Shown in pieces: positions 40,546 through 50,996 of a stretch of DNA of 64,000 nucleotides; position 1 is the first letter of the stretch, and each line of letters begins with the position of its first letter. The DNA is from Pseudomonas akapageensis. Its GTDB lineage: Bacteria > Pseudomonadota > Gammaproteobacteria > Pseudomonadales > Pseudomonadaceae. The notes beneath the pieces were generated by a model, which saw only the letters and a list, made by a program, of their open reading frames with translations, ran no database searches and was not told the origin of the DNA. Made by a program: the position numbers and the translations under genes. The stretch covers positions 200,285-264,284 of the forward strand of contig NZ_VXCP01000001.1 in NCBI RefSeq assembly GCF_011355085.1, in the 5' to 3' direction.

Positions 40546-41814
40546 TTAGCCGTTGAACACGTCATCCACGCTTTTGAGCGGGTAGTTCTTCGGGTACGGC
40601 AGGGTTGCCACACCGGTCTCGATCGCAGCCTTGGCAACCGCGTCGGAAATCACGGTGATCAGGCGGGCGTCCATTGGCTTCGGAATGATGTACTCACGAC
40701 CGAATTCCAGGGAGATACCGCCGTAGGCATCGCAGACTTCCTTGGGCACCGGCAACTTGGCCAGTTCGCGCAGGGCGTTGGCCGCGGCAATTTTCATTTC
40801 TTCGTTGATGCGCTTGGCGCGAACGTCCAGGGCACCACGGAAGATGAACGGGAAGCCCAGAACGTTGTTTACCTGGTTCGGGTAGTCCGAACGACCGGTG
40901 GCCATGATCACGTCGCTGCGCGTGGCGTGGGCCAGCTCAGGGGAGATTTCCGGATCCGGGTTGGAGCAGGCGAACACGATCGGGTTCGGCGCCATGCGCA
41001 GCAGGTTCTCTGCGCTCAGCAGGTTCGGACCCGACAGACCGACGAATACGTCAGCGCCATCCAGGGCTTCAGCCAGGGTGCGCTTGTCGGTCGCGTGGGC
41101 GAACACGGCCTTGTACTGGTTCAGGTCGTCACGGCCAGCGTGGATCACGCCAGTACGGTCGACCATGAAGATGTTCTCGATCTTCGCGCCCATGCTCACC
41201 AGCAGCTTCATGCAGGAGATCGCGGCAGCACCGGCGCCCAGGCAGACGATTTTCGCGTCTTCGAGGGTTTTACCGGCGATTTCCAGGGCGTTGATCATAC
41301 CGGCCGCTGTCACGATAGCGGTGCCGTGCTGGTCATCGTGGAATACTGGAATATCGCACTGCTCGATCAGGGCACGTTCGATCTCGAAGCACTCAGGTGC
41401 CTTGATGTCTTCCAGGTTGATGCCGCCGAAGGTGATGGAGATACGCTTGACGGTGTCGATGAATGCCTGCGGGCTTTCCGAGTCGACTTCGATATCGAAT
41501 ACATCGATGCCAGCGAAACGCTTGAACAGAACGCCCTTGCCTTCCATGACCGGCTTGGAGGCCAGTGGGCCCAGGTTACCCAGGCCAAGAATCGCGGTGC
41601 CATCCGAAATCACTGCTACCAGGTTGCCCTTGCCGGTGTATTTGTAGGCCAGTTCCGCGTCGCGAGCGATTTCGCGAACAGGTTCTGCTACGCCCGGGCT
41701 GTAAGCCAGCGACAGGTCGCGTGCAGTGGCGGTAGGTTTGGTGAGCTCGACGCTCAGTTTCCCCGGACGAGGCTGAGCATGGTATTCGAGAGCGGCGGTT
41801 TTCAAATCTGACAT
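40546..41814 (-). CDS. maeB: Malic enzyme (NAD(P)-dependent, short MaeB type)
   Basis: The product is 422 aa from MSDLKTAALEYHAQPRPGKL. The malic-type motifs are LSLAYSPGVAEPVREIARD, GNLVAVISDGTAILGLGNLG, DDQHGTAIVTAAGMINAL and a dinucleotide fold (AKIVCLGAGAAAISCMKLL). It decarboxylates malate to pyruvate. It lacks the phosphotransacetylase-like C-terminus of E. coli MaeB, as is usual for the Pseudomonas enzyme of this length. Upstream in-frame ATGs at 41823 and 41931 have no site. Confidence 0.93.
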   Translation of the reverse strand: MSDLKTAALEYHAQPRPGKLSVELTKPTATARDLSLAYSPGVAEPVREIARDAELAYKYTGKGNLVAVISDGTAILGLGNLGPLASKPVMEGKGVLFKRFAGIDVFDIEVDSESPQAFIDTVKRISITFGGINLEDIKAPECFEIERALIEQCDIPVFHDDQHGTAIVTAAGMINALEIAGKTLEDAKIVCLGAGAAAISCMKLLVSMGAKIENIFMVDRTGVIHAGRDDLNQYKAVFAHATDKRTLAEALDGADVFVGLSGPNLLSAENLLRMAPNPIVFACSNPDPEISPELAHATRSDVIMATGRSDYPNQVNNVLGFPFIFRGALDVRAKRINEEMKIAAANALRELAKLPVPKEVCDAYGGISLEFGREYIIPKPMDARLITVISDAVAKAAIETGVATLPYPKNYPLKSVDDVFNG

Positions 41815-41994
41815 GGTGGGCATTCCGCTTTTACTGTTCTGACGGACCGCCGAGGATACGCAAGATGCAAAGGCCCGACAAGACTGCCCGGTCACTTGTG
41901 TCAAGCGCTTTAGCCTACGACTTTCTGCCAAGAGCCACAGCCCGCAAGGCCTCCACTGTTCACAATTAAAATAAAAATTGTCTACAATTTTTGT

Positions 41995-42777
41995 TCAGTC
42001 AGCGCGCTCGAGCATGGCCGGCGCAGTCAGCGGCAGCATCCAGCGCGCCTGGCCAGCTTTCAAGCCGCCGCGCCGCGAGCGGTCGATGACCCAGCCCCGC
42101 GCCACAACCTGCCGACCCTCAAGCCCGTCGAGGAAGGAGGACGCAAAGGCGCCCTGAAGTTTCGGCGGGACATGAAGCACCGCATCAGGACCCAATTCGA
42201 TCCAGATTCCCCCACGATTGCGCTCAATCGCACTGACTCGACCGCTGATCAGGGCGAACCCCGATTGACTCAGCCGATCGACGGTAATGACGGGTGACTG
42301 TCGCCAAACGCCCAGGTGACTTTGACGCGCCACGCGCTCGGCCTGCTGCTGGCAGTCGGCCAATTCCACATTCGGCGCCACCACCACCAGATAACCGAGC
42401 CCTTCGGCGAGCAGTTGAGCCTCGAAACTGTTGCCGTTGGCGCCAAAGACATGGGCCAGCGTTCGACCGTAGTGATCCCGGCCCTGCTGGCCGACCATTA
42501 ATCCGACGCGCCCGTCACTCGCGTCCACCAATGCTTGCAGGCGCTTGCGCGCGGCATCGGCAAAAGGCTCGGTCGGGCGACCCTTGCGGCCGATTTCAGG
42601 GGTATTGATACCCAGCATGCGCACGCTGCGCCCATCCTGCAGGCGCAGCGTATCGCCGTCGACCACCTCGCGCACCTGCGCTGTGGGCAGGCCGCCGGGG
42701 GACGGGCAGAACGCCTGGGCGGGCGCCAGCCAAATCGCGGACATAAAAAAGGCGCCCGCAAGGGACGCCTTTTTCAT
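41995..42777 (-). CDS. Secreted thermonuclease (SNase)-family protein
   Basis: The product is 260 aa. The signal peptide is MKKASLAGAFFMSAIWLAPAQA, followed by FCPSP. A staphylococcal-nuclease-like domain has VREVVDGDTLRLQDGRSVRMLGINTPE (about 35-60), a basic segment GRKGRPTEPFADAARKRL and HYGRTLAHVF. A C-terminal domain of about 90 residues (ISGRVSAIERNRGGIWIELG) is OB-like. It may degrade nucleic acids in the periplasm or outside. The first 12 codons also form a terminator-like hairpin for rpmE upstream (42745-42774). A TTG at 42807 is an alternative start. Confidence 0.8.
   Translation of the reverse strand: MKKASLAGAFFMSAIWLAPAQAFCPSPGGLPTAQVREVVDGDTLRLQDGRSVRMLGINTPEIGRKGRPTEPFADAARKRLQALVDASDGRVGLMVGQQGRDHYGRTLAHVFGANGNSFEAQLLAEGLGYLVVVAPNVELADCQQQAERVARQSHLGVWRQSPVITVDRLSQSGFALISGRVSAIERNRGGIWIELGPDAVLHVPPKLQGAFASSFLDGLEGRQVVARGWVIDRSRRGGLKAGQARWMLPLTAPAMLERAD
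42745..42774 (-). terminator. rpmE terminator overlapping the nuclease start codons
   Basis: On the minus strand AAAAAGGCG pairs with CGCCTTTTTT around an 11-base loop. It lies 45 bases after the rpmE stop, immediately after the ATG of the nuclease gene. It has the form of an intrinsic terminator with a six-T run. Confidence 0.7.
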
Positions 42778-42818
42778 CAACGAGGAGAAGCCGCAGCGGC
42801 TTTCCAACGTTATTGGCC

Positions 42819-43037
42819 TCAGGCCTTTTTGGCACCGAAAGCACCGAAACGATCGGCAAAGCGCTGAACGCGGCCGCCGGTGTCCAGAGTCTTCTGCTTA
42901 CCGGTGTAGAACGGGTGGCACTCGTTGCAAACGTCGATCGCCAGGGCTTTGCCGAAGGTCGAACGAGTTTCGAACTTGTTGCCGCAGCTGCAGGTTACGG
43001 CAACTTCTGGGTATTCTGGATGGATATCGGCTTTCAT
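42819..43037 (-). CDS. rpmE: 50S ribosomal protein L31, zinc-binding form
   Basis: The product is 72 aa, [20 protein letters not shown]. The four cysteines of the C+ form (CSC near 16-18, then CNEC near 37-40) bind zinc. HPFYTGKQK is the family signature. It stands alone, divergent from priA. Confidence 0.97.
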   Translation of the reverse strand: MKADIHPEYPEVAVTCSCGNKFETRSTFGKALAIDVCNECHPFYTGKQKTLDTGGRVQRFADRFGAFGAKKA

Positions 43038-43205
43038 GGTGTCTTCCTCAGGCTAGCGTGCCGCCACCCAACACTATTGTTGAATACCGCACGAAATTAA
43101 GGCGCGAATTCTACCAGACCGTGTCAATCACGCAAGCTGTCCCTTGAACCGACCGTCTGCTAGGCTCCGGACCTTCTTTTCCGTCCGCCCAAGAGATCCT
43201 CCCGC

Positions 43206-45425
43206 GTGCCCGACGCCATCCTGCGCCTCGCCCTACCCTCGCCCCTGCGACGCCTGTTCGACTACCGGGCACCGGCCGGCATGGCACGCAGCGCACTGAC
43301 GCCGGGCATGCGCTTGCGCGTCCCGTTCGGACGCCGCGAGATGATCGGCATCCTGATCGAAGTCACCGATCGCAGCGAAGTGCCGGCGGAAAAGCTCAAG
43401 CCGGCCATCGCCCTGCTCGACCCGGTCTCGCCACTGCCCCCGGCACTGTTCAAGCTATGCCTGTGGACAGCCCAGTACTACCAGCACAGCCTGGGCGACA
43501 CCTTGAGCTGGGCGCTGCCGGTCCTGTTGCGCCAGGGCGATCCCGCCGAAGCCCGGCAGGAACGATTCTGGCAGATCGCCCCCGGCGCGCGGCTCGACGA
43601 CCCTCGCATCAGCCGTGCCCCGAGGCAGCGCGAAGCCCTGGCAACACTGGCGCAGCACCCTCACGGGGTTGCTCATCAGTTGCTCGGCAAGCTGATGTTG
43701 AGCAAGGACAGCCTCGATCTGCTGCTGGCCAAGGAACTGGTTCAGGTTGAAGTCCGTCGTCACACCCCGAGCGAGCGCCATGAGCACTGGCTAGCCCAGC
43801 CGGAATTGCCGTTGAACGACGAGCAAAAAGCCGCCTTCAACGCCGTGCGGGCTGGATTCGGCAGTTTCCACGCCTTCCTGCTGGCCGGGGTGACCGGCAG
43901 CGGCAAGACCGAAGTCTATCTGCAACTGATACGCGAAACCCTCGAAGCCGGGAAACAGGCGCTGATCCTGATCCCGGAGATCAACCTGGGGCCACAAACC
44001 CTGGCGCGTTTCGAACAACGCTTCAATGCACGGATTGCCCTGCTGCACTCGGCGGTCAATGACCGCGAGCGCCTCGAGGCCTGGCTGGCGGCTCGCGACG
44101 GCGAAGCCGATATCATCATCGGCACGCGCTCGGCTCTGTTCACACCAATGAAGCACCCGGGCCTGATCATCATCGACGAAGAACACGACGGTTCGTATAA
44201 ACAGCAGGAAGGCCTGCGCTATCACGCGCGGGACCTGGCCCTGGTCCGCGCCCGCCAGGAAAACATCCCGATCCTGCTCGGCTCGGCCACACCGTCGCTG
44301 GAAAGCCTGCACAATGCCCACAGCGGCCGCTATGGCCTGCTTCGCCTCAACCACCGGGCCGGCGGCGCCCAACAGCCGCGCTTCCTGCGCCTGGATGTAA
44401 AAAGCCGCCCCCTGGACAGCGGCATCAGCGGGCCGATGCAGCAAGCCATCGGCCAGACCCTCGCCGCCGGCCAGCAAGTCCTGGTCTTCCTCAACCGCCG
44501 CGGCTTCGCCCCGACCCTGCTCTGCCACGATTGCGGCTGGCTTTCGGAGTGCTCGCGCTGCGACGCACGCATGACCGTGCACCAGCGCTCGGGCGAATTG
44601 CGCTGCCACCATTGCGGCTATGTCGAGCGCGTACCCCGTCGGTGCCCCCAATGTGCCAAGGTCGATCTGCGCCCGGTCGGCGCCGGTACCGAACGCGCCG
44701 AAGAGCGCCTGAGCATTCTGTTCCCGGACTATCCGGTGTTGCGTGTCGACCGCGACAGCACCTCGCGCAAGGACGCGATGAACCAGCTGTTCGCGACCAT
44801 CCAGCGCGGCCAGCCGTGCATCCTCGTCGGCACCCAGATGCTAGCTAAGGGCCATCACTTCCCGCGAGTGACCCTGGTTTCGATCCTGGATGCCGATGGC
44901 GGGCTGTTTTCCGGCGACTTCCGCGCCAGCGAGCGCATGGCGCAATTGATTGTTCAGGTTGCAGGGCGCGCAGGTCGCGCCGAAGAACCGGGCAAGGTGA
45001 TCATCCAGACACACCTGGCCGACCATCCACTGCTGGTGCAATTGACCGAACAAGGCTATTTCGCCTTTGCCGAACAGGCCCTGAGCGAACGCCGTGCCGC
45101 GGGGCTGCCGCCTTTCGCGCATCTGGCGCTGTTGCGCGCCGAAGCGCACAAGCCCGGGCAAGCCGAAGGCTTTCTGGACGAGGCCTGCAGCGAAGCCGAG
45201 CATTTGCTGGCAGAGCTCGGCCTGGGCGGAATCGAACTGCTTGGCCCGGTCCCCGCGCCCATGGAGCGCCGTGCCGGGCGATATCGGGCGCAATTGCTGC
45301 TGCAGGCCAACGCCCGCGCGCCTCTGCACCGATTGCTCAGCGCCTGGCTGCTGCGTCTGGAGCAGATGCCCAGTGGGCGGCAGGTACGTTGGTCGCTGGA
45401 TGTGGATCCCGTCGACCTTTATTGA
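43206..45425 (+). CDS. priA: Primosomal replication restart helicase PriA
   Basis: The product is 739 aa with a GTG start (MPDAILRLALPSPLRRLFDY). The 3'BD domain is followed by helicase motifs GVTGSGKTEVYLQLI (Walker A) and IIDEEHDGSYKQ (DExH). Eight zinc cysteines follow (CHDCGWLSECSRCDARM, CHHCGYVERVPRRCPQC), then helicase C (GTQMLAKGHHFPRV, VAGRAGRAEEPGKV). It reloads the replisome at stalled forks. Confidence 0.97.
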   Translation: MPDAILRLALPSPLRRLFDYRAPAGMARSALTPGMRLRVPFGRREMIGILIEVTDRSEVPAEKLKPAIALLDPVSPLPPALFKLCLWTAQYYQHSLGDTLSWALPVLLRQGDPAEARQERFWQIAPGARLDDPRISRAPRQREALATLAQHPHGVAHQLLGKLMLSKDSLDLLLAKELVQVEVRRHTPSERHEHWLAQPELPLNDEQKAAFNAVRAGFGSFHAFLLAGVTGSGKTEVYLQLIRETLEAGKQALILIPEINLGPQTLARFEQRFNARIALLHSAVNDRERLEAWLAARDGEADIIIGTRSALFTPMKHPGLIIIDEEHDGSYKQQEGLRYHARDLALVRARQENIPILLGSATPSLESLHNAHSGRYGLLRLNHRAGGAQQPRFLRLDVKSRPLDSGISGPMQQAIGQTLAAGQQVLVFLNRRGFAPTLLCHDCGWLSECSRCDARMTVHQRSGELRCHHCGYVERVPRRCPQCAKVDLRPVGAGTERAEERLSILFPDYPVLRVDRDSTSRKDAMNQLFATIQRGQPCILVGTQMLAKGHHFPRVTLVSILDADGGLFSGDFRASERMAQLIVQVAGRAGRAEEPGKVIIQTHLADHPLLVQLTEQGYFAFAEQALSERRAAGLPPFAHLALLRAEAHKPGQAEGFLDEACSEAEHLLAELGLGGIELLGPVPAPMERRAGRYRAQLLLQANARAPLHRLLSAWLLRLEQMPSGRQVRWSLDVDPVDLY

Positions 45426-45444
45426 TGTATGTTGACTGTACGGG

Positions 45445-45526
45445 CCTCATCGCGGGCAAGCCCGCTCCCACAGGGTTTTGTGGCCACCAAAGACCTACTG
45501 TGGGAGCTGGCTTGCCAGCGATGAGG
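45445..45526. repeat. REP-like imperfect palindrome
   Basis: CCTCATCGCGGGCAAGCCCG with CTCCCACAGG pairs with CTGTGGGAGCTGGCTTGCCA and GCGATGAGG. It lies between priA and argS and is of the same family as at 40365. Confidence 0.82.
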
Positions 45527-45636
45527 CCGGTACTGCCAACACAGAAGGTTGGCAAGCCAGCCCCCGCAACGGATAATGCCCAGTTTTTCCACCTGCGCAT
45601 CGAAGCGCTGCCGCGCTTGCGGTCGAAGAGAAGACC

Positions 45637-47373
<1,737 letters not shown>

Positions 47374-47374
47374 G

Positions 47375-48064
47375 TTGGCTGCCAAGAAAAAACCTGCTCC
47401 CAAGCGTGGCGCCAGCCGAAACCAAGCCCCAACCAAGAAACCGATCCCGGGATTTCTGTGGATGGTGGTCGGTCTGACGGTCGGCGCCTTTATCGTGTTT
47501 CTGATGAAGCTCGATCCGGGCAACGAGGACATCAAGCGGGTCAAGATCGAGCAGCAGAAGGCGGCGAAGATTGCCGAGGCCAACAAGACCGAGCCAAGCC
47601 CGCAGAAACCGGTGAAGCCGAAGTACGACTTCTACACGCTGCTGCCTGAGTCGGAAGTCATCGTGCCGCCAGAAGCCGTGCCGGAGAAGACTCCGCCAGT
47701 ACCGGCACAAGCGCCGGTAACCCCGGCCGAAGCGGCCAAGATCGACACCGCACGAGCCCAGGCGGCCTTGAGCGGATTGACACCGCCACCGGCCCCACCG
47801 GTGGTGAAGCCGGCGGCTACCACGCAGTTCTTCCTGCAGGCAGGCTCGTTCCGCAAACAGACCGATGCCGACAAGGTTCGCGCGCAGATCATTCTGCTGG
47901 GACAGGCGGTACAGGTTGAGTCCGGCACTGTTAAAGACGAGACCTGGTTCCGGGTGCTGGTCGGGCCGTTCAGCAACCGGGAGCAGCTGACCACGGCGCA
48001 GAAGCAGTTGTCGGGGAGCGGATTTGGTAATTTGTTGCTGCAGCAGCGGCAGATTCGCCAGTAG
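47375..48064 (+). CDS. FtsN-like SPOR-domain protein
   Basis: The product is 229 aa with a TTG start at 47375 one base after argS (reading MAAKKKPAPKRGASRNQ). A basic cytoplasmic tail is followed by a membrane helix at about 26-47 (IPGFLWMVVGLTVGAFIVFL). A Pro/Ala/Lys-rich linker and a C-terminal SPOR domain come next (TQFFLQAGSFRKQTDADKVR, WFRVLVGPFSNREQLTTAQK). Its place between argS and hslV matches that of FtsN-like proteins in proteobacteria. It is likely recruited to the septum through peptidoglycan. Confidence 0.85.
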   Translation: MAAKKKPAPKRGASRNQAPTKKPIPGFLWMVVGLTVGAFIVFLMKLDPGNEDIKRVKIEQQKAAKIAEANKTEPSPQKPVKPKYDFYTLLPESEVIVPPEAVPEKTPPVPAQAPVTPAEAAKIDTARAQAALSGLTPPPAPPVVKPAATTQFFLQAGSFRKQTDADKVRAQIILLGQAVQVESGTVKDETWFRVLVGPFSNREQLTTAQKQLSGSGFGNLLLQQRQIRQ

Positions 48065-48069
48065 TACTG

Positions 48070-48165
48070 GCCTCATCGCGGGCAAGTCGGGTCGTCGCAC
48101 CGCCGCTCCCACAGGGAATCAATGCGTCCCCGCACCCTCTGTGGGAGCTGGCTTGCCCGCGATCG
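48070..48165. repeat. REP-like imperfect palindrome
   Basis: CCTCATCGCGGGCAAG and CTCCCACAGGG at the left are matched by CTGTGGGAGCTGGCTTGCCC and GCGAT at the right. It lies between the SPOR gene and hslV. The right outer arm is less complete than in the other copies. Confidence 0.78.
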
Positions 48166-48280
48166 ACCGCAAAGCGGTCGCATATAACCCACCACTCGTC
48201 CCCCACAGTTGAAATACCGCCCACCACCCCCATATGAGTCTCCATCAGGCATTTTCGCCCAGCTGCGTGGAGACTCTCCC

Positions 48281-48811
48281 TTGACCACCATCGTTTCAGT
48301 TCGTCGCCACGGCAAAGTCGTCATGGGCGGCGACGGCCAGGTTTCCCTCGGTAATACCGTGATGAAAGGCAACGCCAAGAAAGTGCGCCGCCTGTACCAC
48401 GGCCAGGTCATCGCCGGCTTTGCCGGTGCCACCGCCGACGCCTTCACCCTTTTCGAGCGTTTCGAAGGCCAGCTGGAAAAACACCAGGGTCACCTGGTGC
48501 GAGCGGCCGTCGAACTGGCCAAGGAGTGGCGCACCGACCGCTCCCTGAGCCGTCTGGAAGCCATGCTGGCCGTGGCCAACAAGGACGCTTCGCTGATCAT
48601 TACCGGTAACGGCGATGTGGTTGAACCCGAAGACGGCCTGATCGCCATGGGTTCCGGTGGCGCCTTTGCCCAGGCCGCTGCCCGCGCCCTGCTGATGAAA
48701 ACCGATCTCTCGGCCCGCGAAATCACCGAAACCGCACTCGGCATCGCCGGTGACATCTGCGTATTCACCAACCACAACATCACCATCGAGGAGCAGGACC
48801 TCGCGGAATAA
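48281..48811 (+). CDS. hslV: ATP-dependent protease peptidase subunit HslV
   Basis: The product is 176 aa with a TTG start at 48281 after GGAG; the longer frame from 48209 adds residues not seen in the family. Mature HslV begins with catalytic Thr ([20 protein letters not shown]), which fits. The proteasome-beta fold motifs [14 protein letters not shown] and [16 protein letters not shown] are present. It degrades misfolded proteins with HslU. Confidence 0.96.
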   Translation: MTTIVSVRRHGKVVMGGDGQVSLGNTVMKGNAKKVRRLYHGQVIAGFAGATADAFTLFERFEGQLEKHQGHLVRAAVELAKEWRTDRSLSRLEAMLAVANKDASLIITGNGDVVEPEDGLIAMGSGGAFAQAAARALLMKTDLSAREITETALGIAGDICVFTNHNITIEEQDLAE

Positions 48812-48886
48812 CAGGCTGTTCTGGCGCCCGGTGCCAACGCCGGGCCTTCCCACGCTTTTATTCTTGCTAGAGGACTTCCATACATC

Positions 48887-50224
48887 ATGCCAATGACCCC
48901 CCGCGAAATCGTCCACGAACTCAACCGCCATATCATTGGCCAGGACGACGCCAAGCGCGCCGTAGCCATTGCCCTGCGCAACCGCTGGCGGCGCATGCAG
49001 TTGCCCGAAGAACTGCGCGTTGAAGTCACGCCCAAGAACATCCTGATGATCGGCCCGACCGGCGTCGGCAAGACCGAAATCGCCCGGCGCCTGGCCAAGC
49101 TGGCCAATGCCCCGTTCATCAAGGTTGAAGCGACCAAATTCACCGAAGTCGGTTATGTCGGCCGTGATGTGGACTCGATCATTCGTGACCTGGCCGATGC
49201 AGCGATCAAGATGCTGCGCGAACAGGAAATCATCCGGGTTCGCCACCGCGCCGAAGATGCCGCCGAAGACCGCATCCTCGACGCCCTGCTGCCACCTGCA
49301 CGCACCGGCTTCAACGAAGACCAGGTGCAGAGCCAGGACTCCAATACCCGTCAGCTGTTCCGCAAGCGTCTGCGCGAAGGCCAGCTGGACGACAAGGAAA
49401 TCGAGATCGAAGTCGCCGAGTCGGTGGGCGTCGACATCTCCGCGCCACCTGGCATGGAAGAAATGACCAACCAGCTGCAGAGCCTTTTCGCCAACATGGG
49501 CAAGGGCAAGCGCAAGAACCGCAAGCTCAAGGTCAAGGAAGCCCTCAAGCTGGTGCGTGACGAAGAAGCCAGCCGCCTGGTCAATGAAGAAGAGCTCAAG
49601 GCCAAGGCGCTCGAAGCGGTCGAGCAGCACGGCATCGTGTTCATCGACGAGATCGACAAGGTTGCCAAGCGTGGCAACGCCGGCGGCGTCGACGTGTCCC
49701 GCGAAGGCGTCCAGCGCGACTTGCTACCGCTGATCGAGGGCTGCACGGTCAACACCAAACTGGGCATGGTCAAGACTGACCACATCCTGTTCATCGCCTC
49801 CGGTGCATTCCACCTGAGCAAGCCAAGCGATCTGGTGCCCGAGTTGCAAGGTCGCCTGCCGATCCGTGTCGAACTCAAGGCCCTGAGCCCGGAAGATTTC
49901 GAACGCATCCTCAGCGAACCGCACGCATCGTTGACCGAGCAATACCGCGAACTGTTGAAGACTGAAGGCCTGGCCATCGAATTCCTGCCCGACGGCATCA
50001 AGCGTCTGGCCGAAATCGCCTGGCAGGTCAACGAGAAGACCGAGAACATCGGTGCCCGCCGCCTGCACACACTGCTCGAGCGCCTGCTCGAAGAGGTCTC
50101 GTTCAGTGCCGGGGATCTGGCCAGCGCCCATAACGATGAGCCGATCCGCATCGACGCCAACTACGTCAACAGCCACCTGGGCGAATTGGCGCAGAACGAA
50201 GACCTGTCTCGTTATATTCTGTAA
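48887..50224 (+). CDS. hslU: ATP-dependent protease ATPase subunit HslU
   Basis: The product is 445 aa. It starts [20 protein letters not shown] and has Walker [16 protein letters not shown], an I-domain, Walker [15 protein letters not shown] and a C-terminal [18 protein letters not shown] with the HslV-contacting end SRYIL. It unfolds substrates for HslV, encoded 75 bases upstream. Confidence 0.97.
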   Translation: MPMTPREIVHELNRHIIGQDDAKRAVAIALRNRWRRMQLPEELRVEVTPKNILMIGPTGVGKTEIARRLAKLANAPFIKVEATKFTEVGYVGRDVDSIIRDLADAAIKMLREQEIIRVRHRAEDAAEDRILDALLPPARTGFNEDQVQSQDSNTRQLFRKRLREGQLDDKEIEIEVAESVGVDISAPPGMEEMTNQLQSLFANMGKGKRKNRKLKVKEALKLVRDEEASRLVNEEELKAKALEAVEQHGIVFIDEIDKVAKRGNAGGVDVSREGVQRDLLPLIEGCTVNTKLGMVKTDHILFIASGAFHLSKPSDLVPELQGRLPIRVELKALSPEDFERILSEPHASLTEQYRELLKTEGLAIEFLPDGIKRLAEIAWQVNEKTENIGARRLHTLLERLLEEVSFSAGDLASAHNDEPIRIDANYVNSHLGELAQNEDLSRYIL

Positions 50225-50267
50225 GTCTCACTCTCAACCGGCAGGGCCGTGCGCGGCCCTGAACCTC

Positions 50268-50660
50268 ATGACCACATCTTCCAACAACCGATTGCCCACC
50301 GCGATCGAACTGCACAAGGCCTCGAAAACCCTGACCCTGAAATACGGGCCGGACGAGGTTTACCACCTGCCCGCCGAATTCCTGCGGGTGCACTCGCCTT
50401 CGGCCGAGGTCCAGGGCCACGGCAAACCCATCCTGCAATTCGGCAAGCTCGGCGTCGGCCTGAGCAAGATTGAGCCGGCTGGCCAGTACGCACTGAAACT
50501 GACTTTCGACGACGGCCATGACAGCGGCCTGTTCACCTGGGATTACCTGTACCAGCTTTCGATCCGCCAGGAACAACTCTGGGCGGACTATCTCGAAGAG
50601 TTGAAAAGTGCCGGAAAGTCCCGCGATCCTGCCGTATCCATCGTCAAGCTGATGCTCTGA
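50268..50660 (+). CDS. DUF971 / gamma-butyrobetaine hydroxylase-like N-terminal domain protein
   Basis: The product is 130 aa from MTTSSNNRLPTAIELHKASK. The single domain resembles the N-terminal zinc-binding-type domain of GBBH (YHLPAEFLRVHSPSAEV, YALKLTFDDGHDSGLFTWDYL), without the oxygenase part. It commonly follows hslVU in pseudomonads. The function is unknown; a role in Fe-S or metal handling has been proposed for the family elsewhere. Confidence 0.8.
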   Translation: MTTSSNNRLPTAIELHKASKTLTLKYGPDEVYHLPAEFLRVHSPSAEVQGHGKPILQFGKLGVGLSKIEPAGQYALKLTFDDGHDSGLFTWDYLYQLSIRQEQLWADYLEELKSAGKSRDPAVSIVKLML

Positions 50661-50776
50661 CCCCCTCACCGCGCCATTTAGAGCGCATTTTCTAATTCTA
50701 TCTGCTTGAATGCTCTCGCAGCTGCCATTCAATGGCTCGCTTGCGCATTTCCACAAACTCGGGTAACCAATGAATC

Positions 50777-50791
50777 TGGCAAGTTACCTGC
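50777..50791 (+). promoter_or_regulatory. Sigma-54-like -24/-12 promoter upstream of phaC1
   Basis: TGGCAAGTTACCTGC matches TGGCACGNNNNTTGC at all but two fixed positions, with the GG and GC elements correctly spaced. It lies about 205 bases before phaC1 in the 336-base gap after the DUF971 gene (50661-50996), which otherwise holds no gene. RpoN-dependent transcription of phaC1 is known in some P. putida strains. Confidence 0.55.
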
Positions 50792-50996
50792 ATCAAACCG
50801 ATGCAGGTCCTGGTCCGGATGTGGACGTCGCGAGCGAAAGCAGGTTGTCTTCACACGCATAGCTTCCCGCAAGGCTCGCAGTCGTTTTCAATCGGCCAGA
50901 GAACGCATGGTTCGTTTTCACTGGTTACCCGAGCGATCGTACCGGGCATCGGACAGCCTTTGCCGGTACTCGTCTCAGGACAACGGAGCGTCGTAG

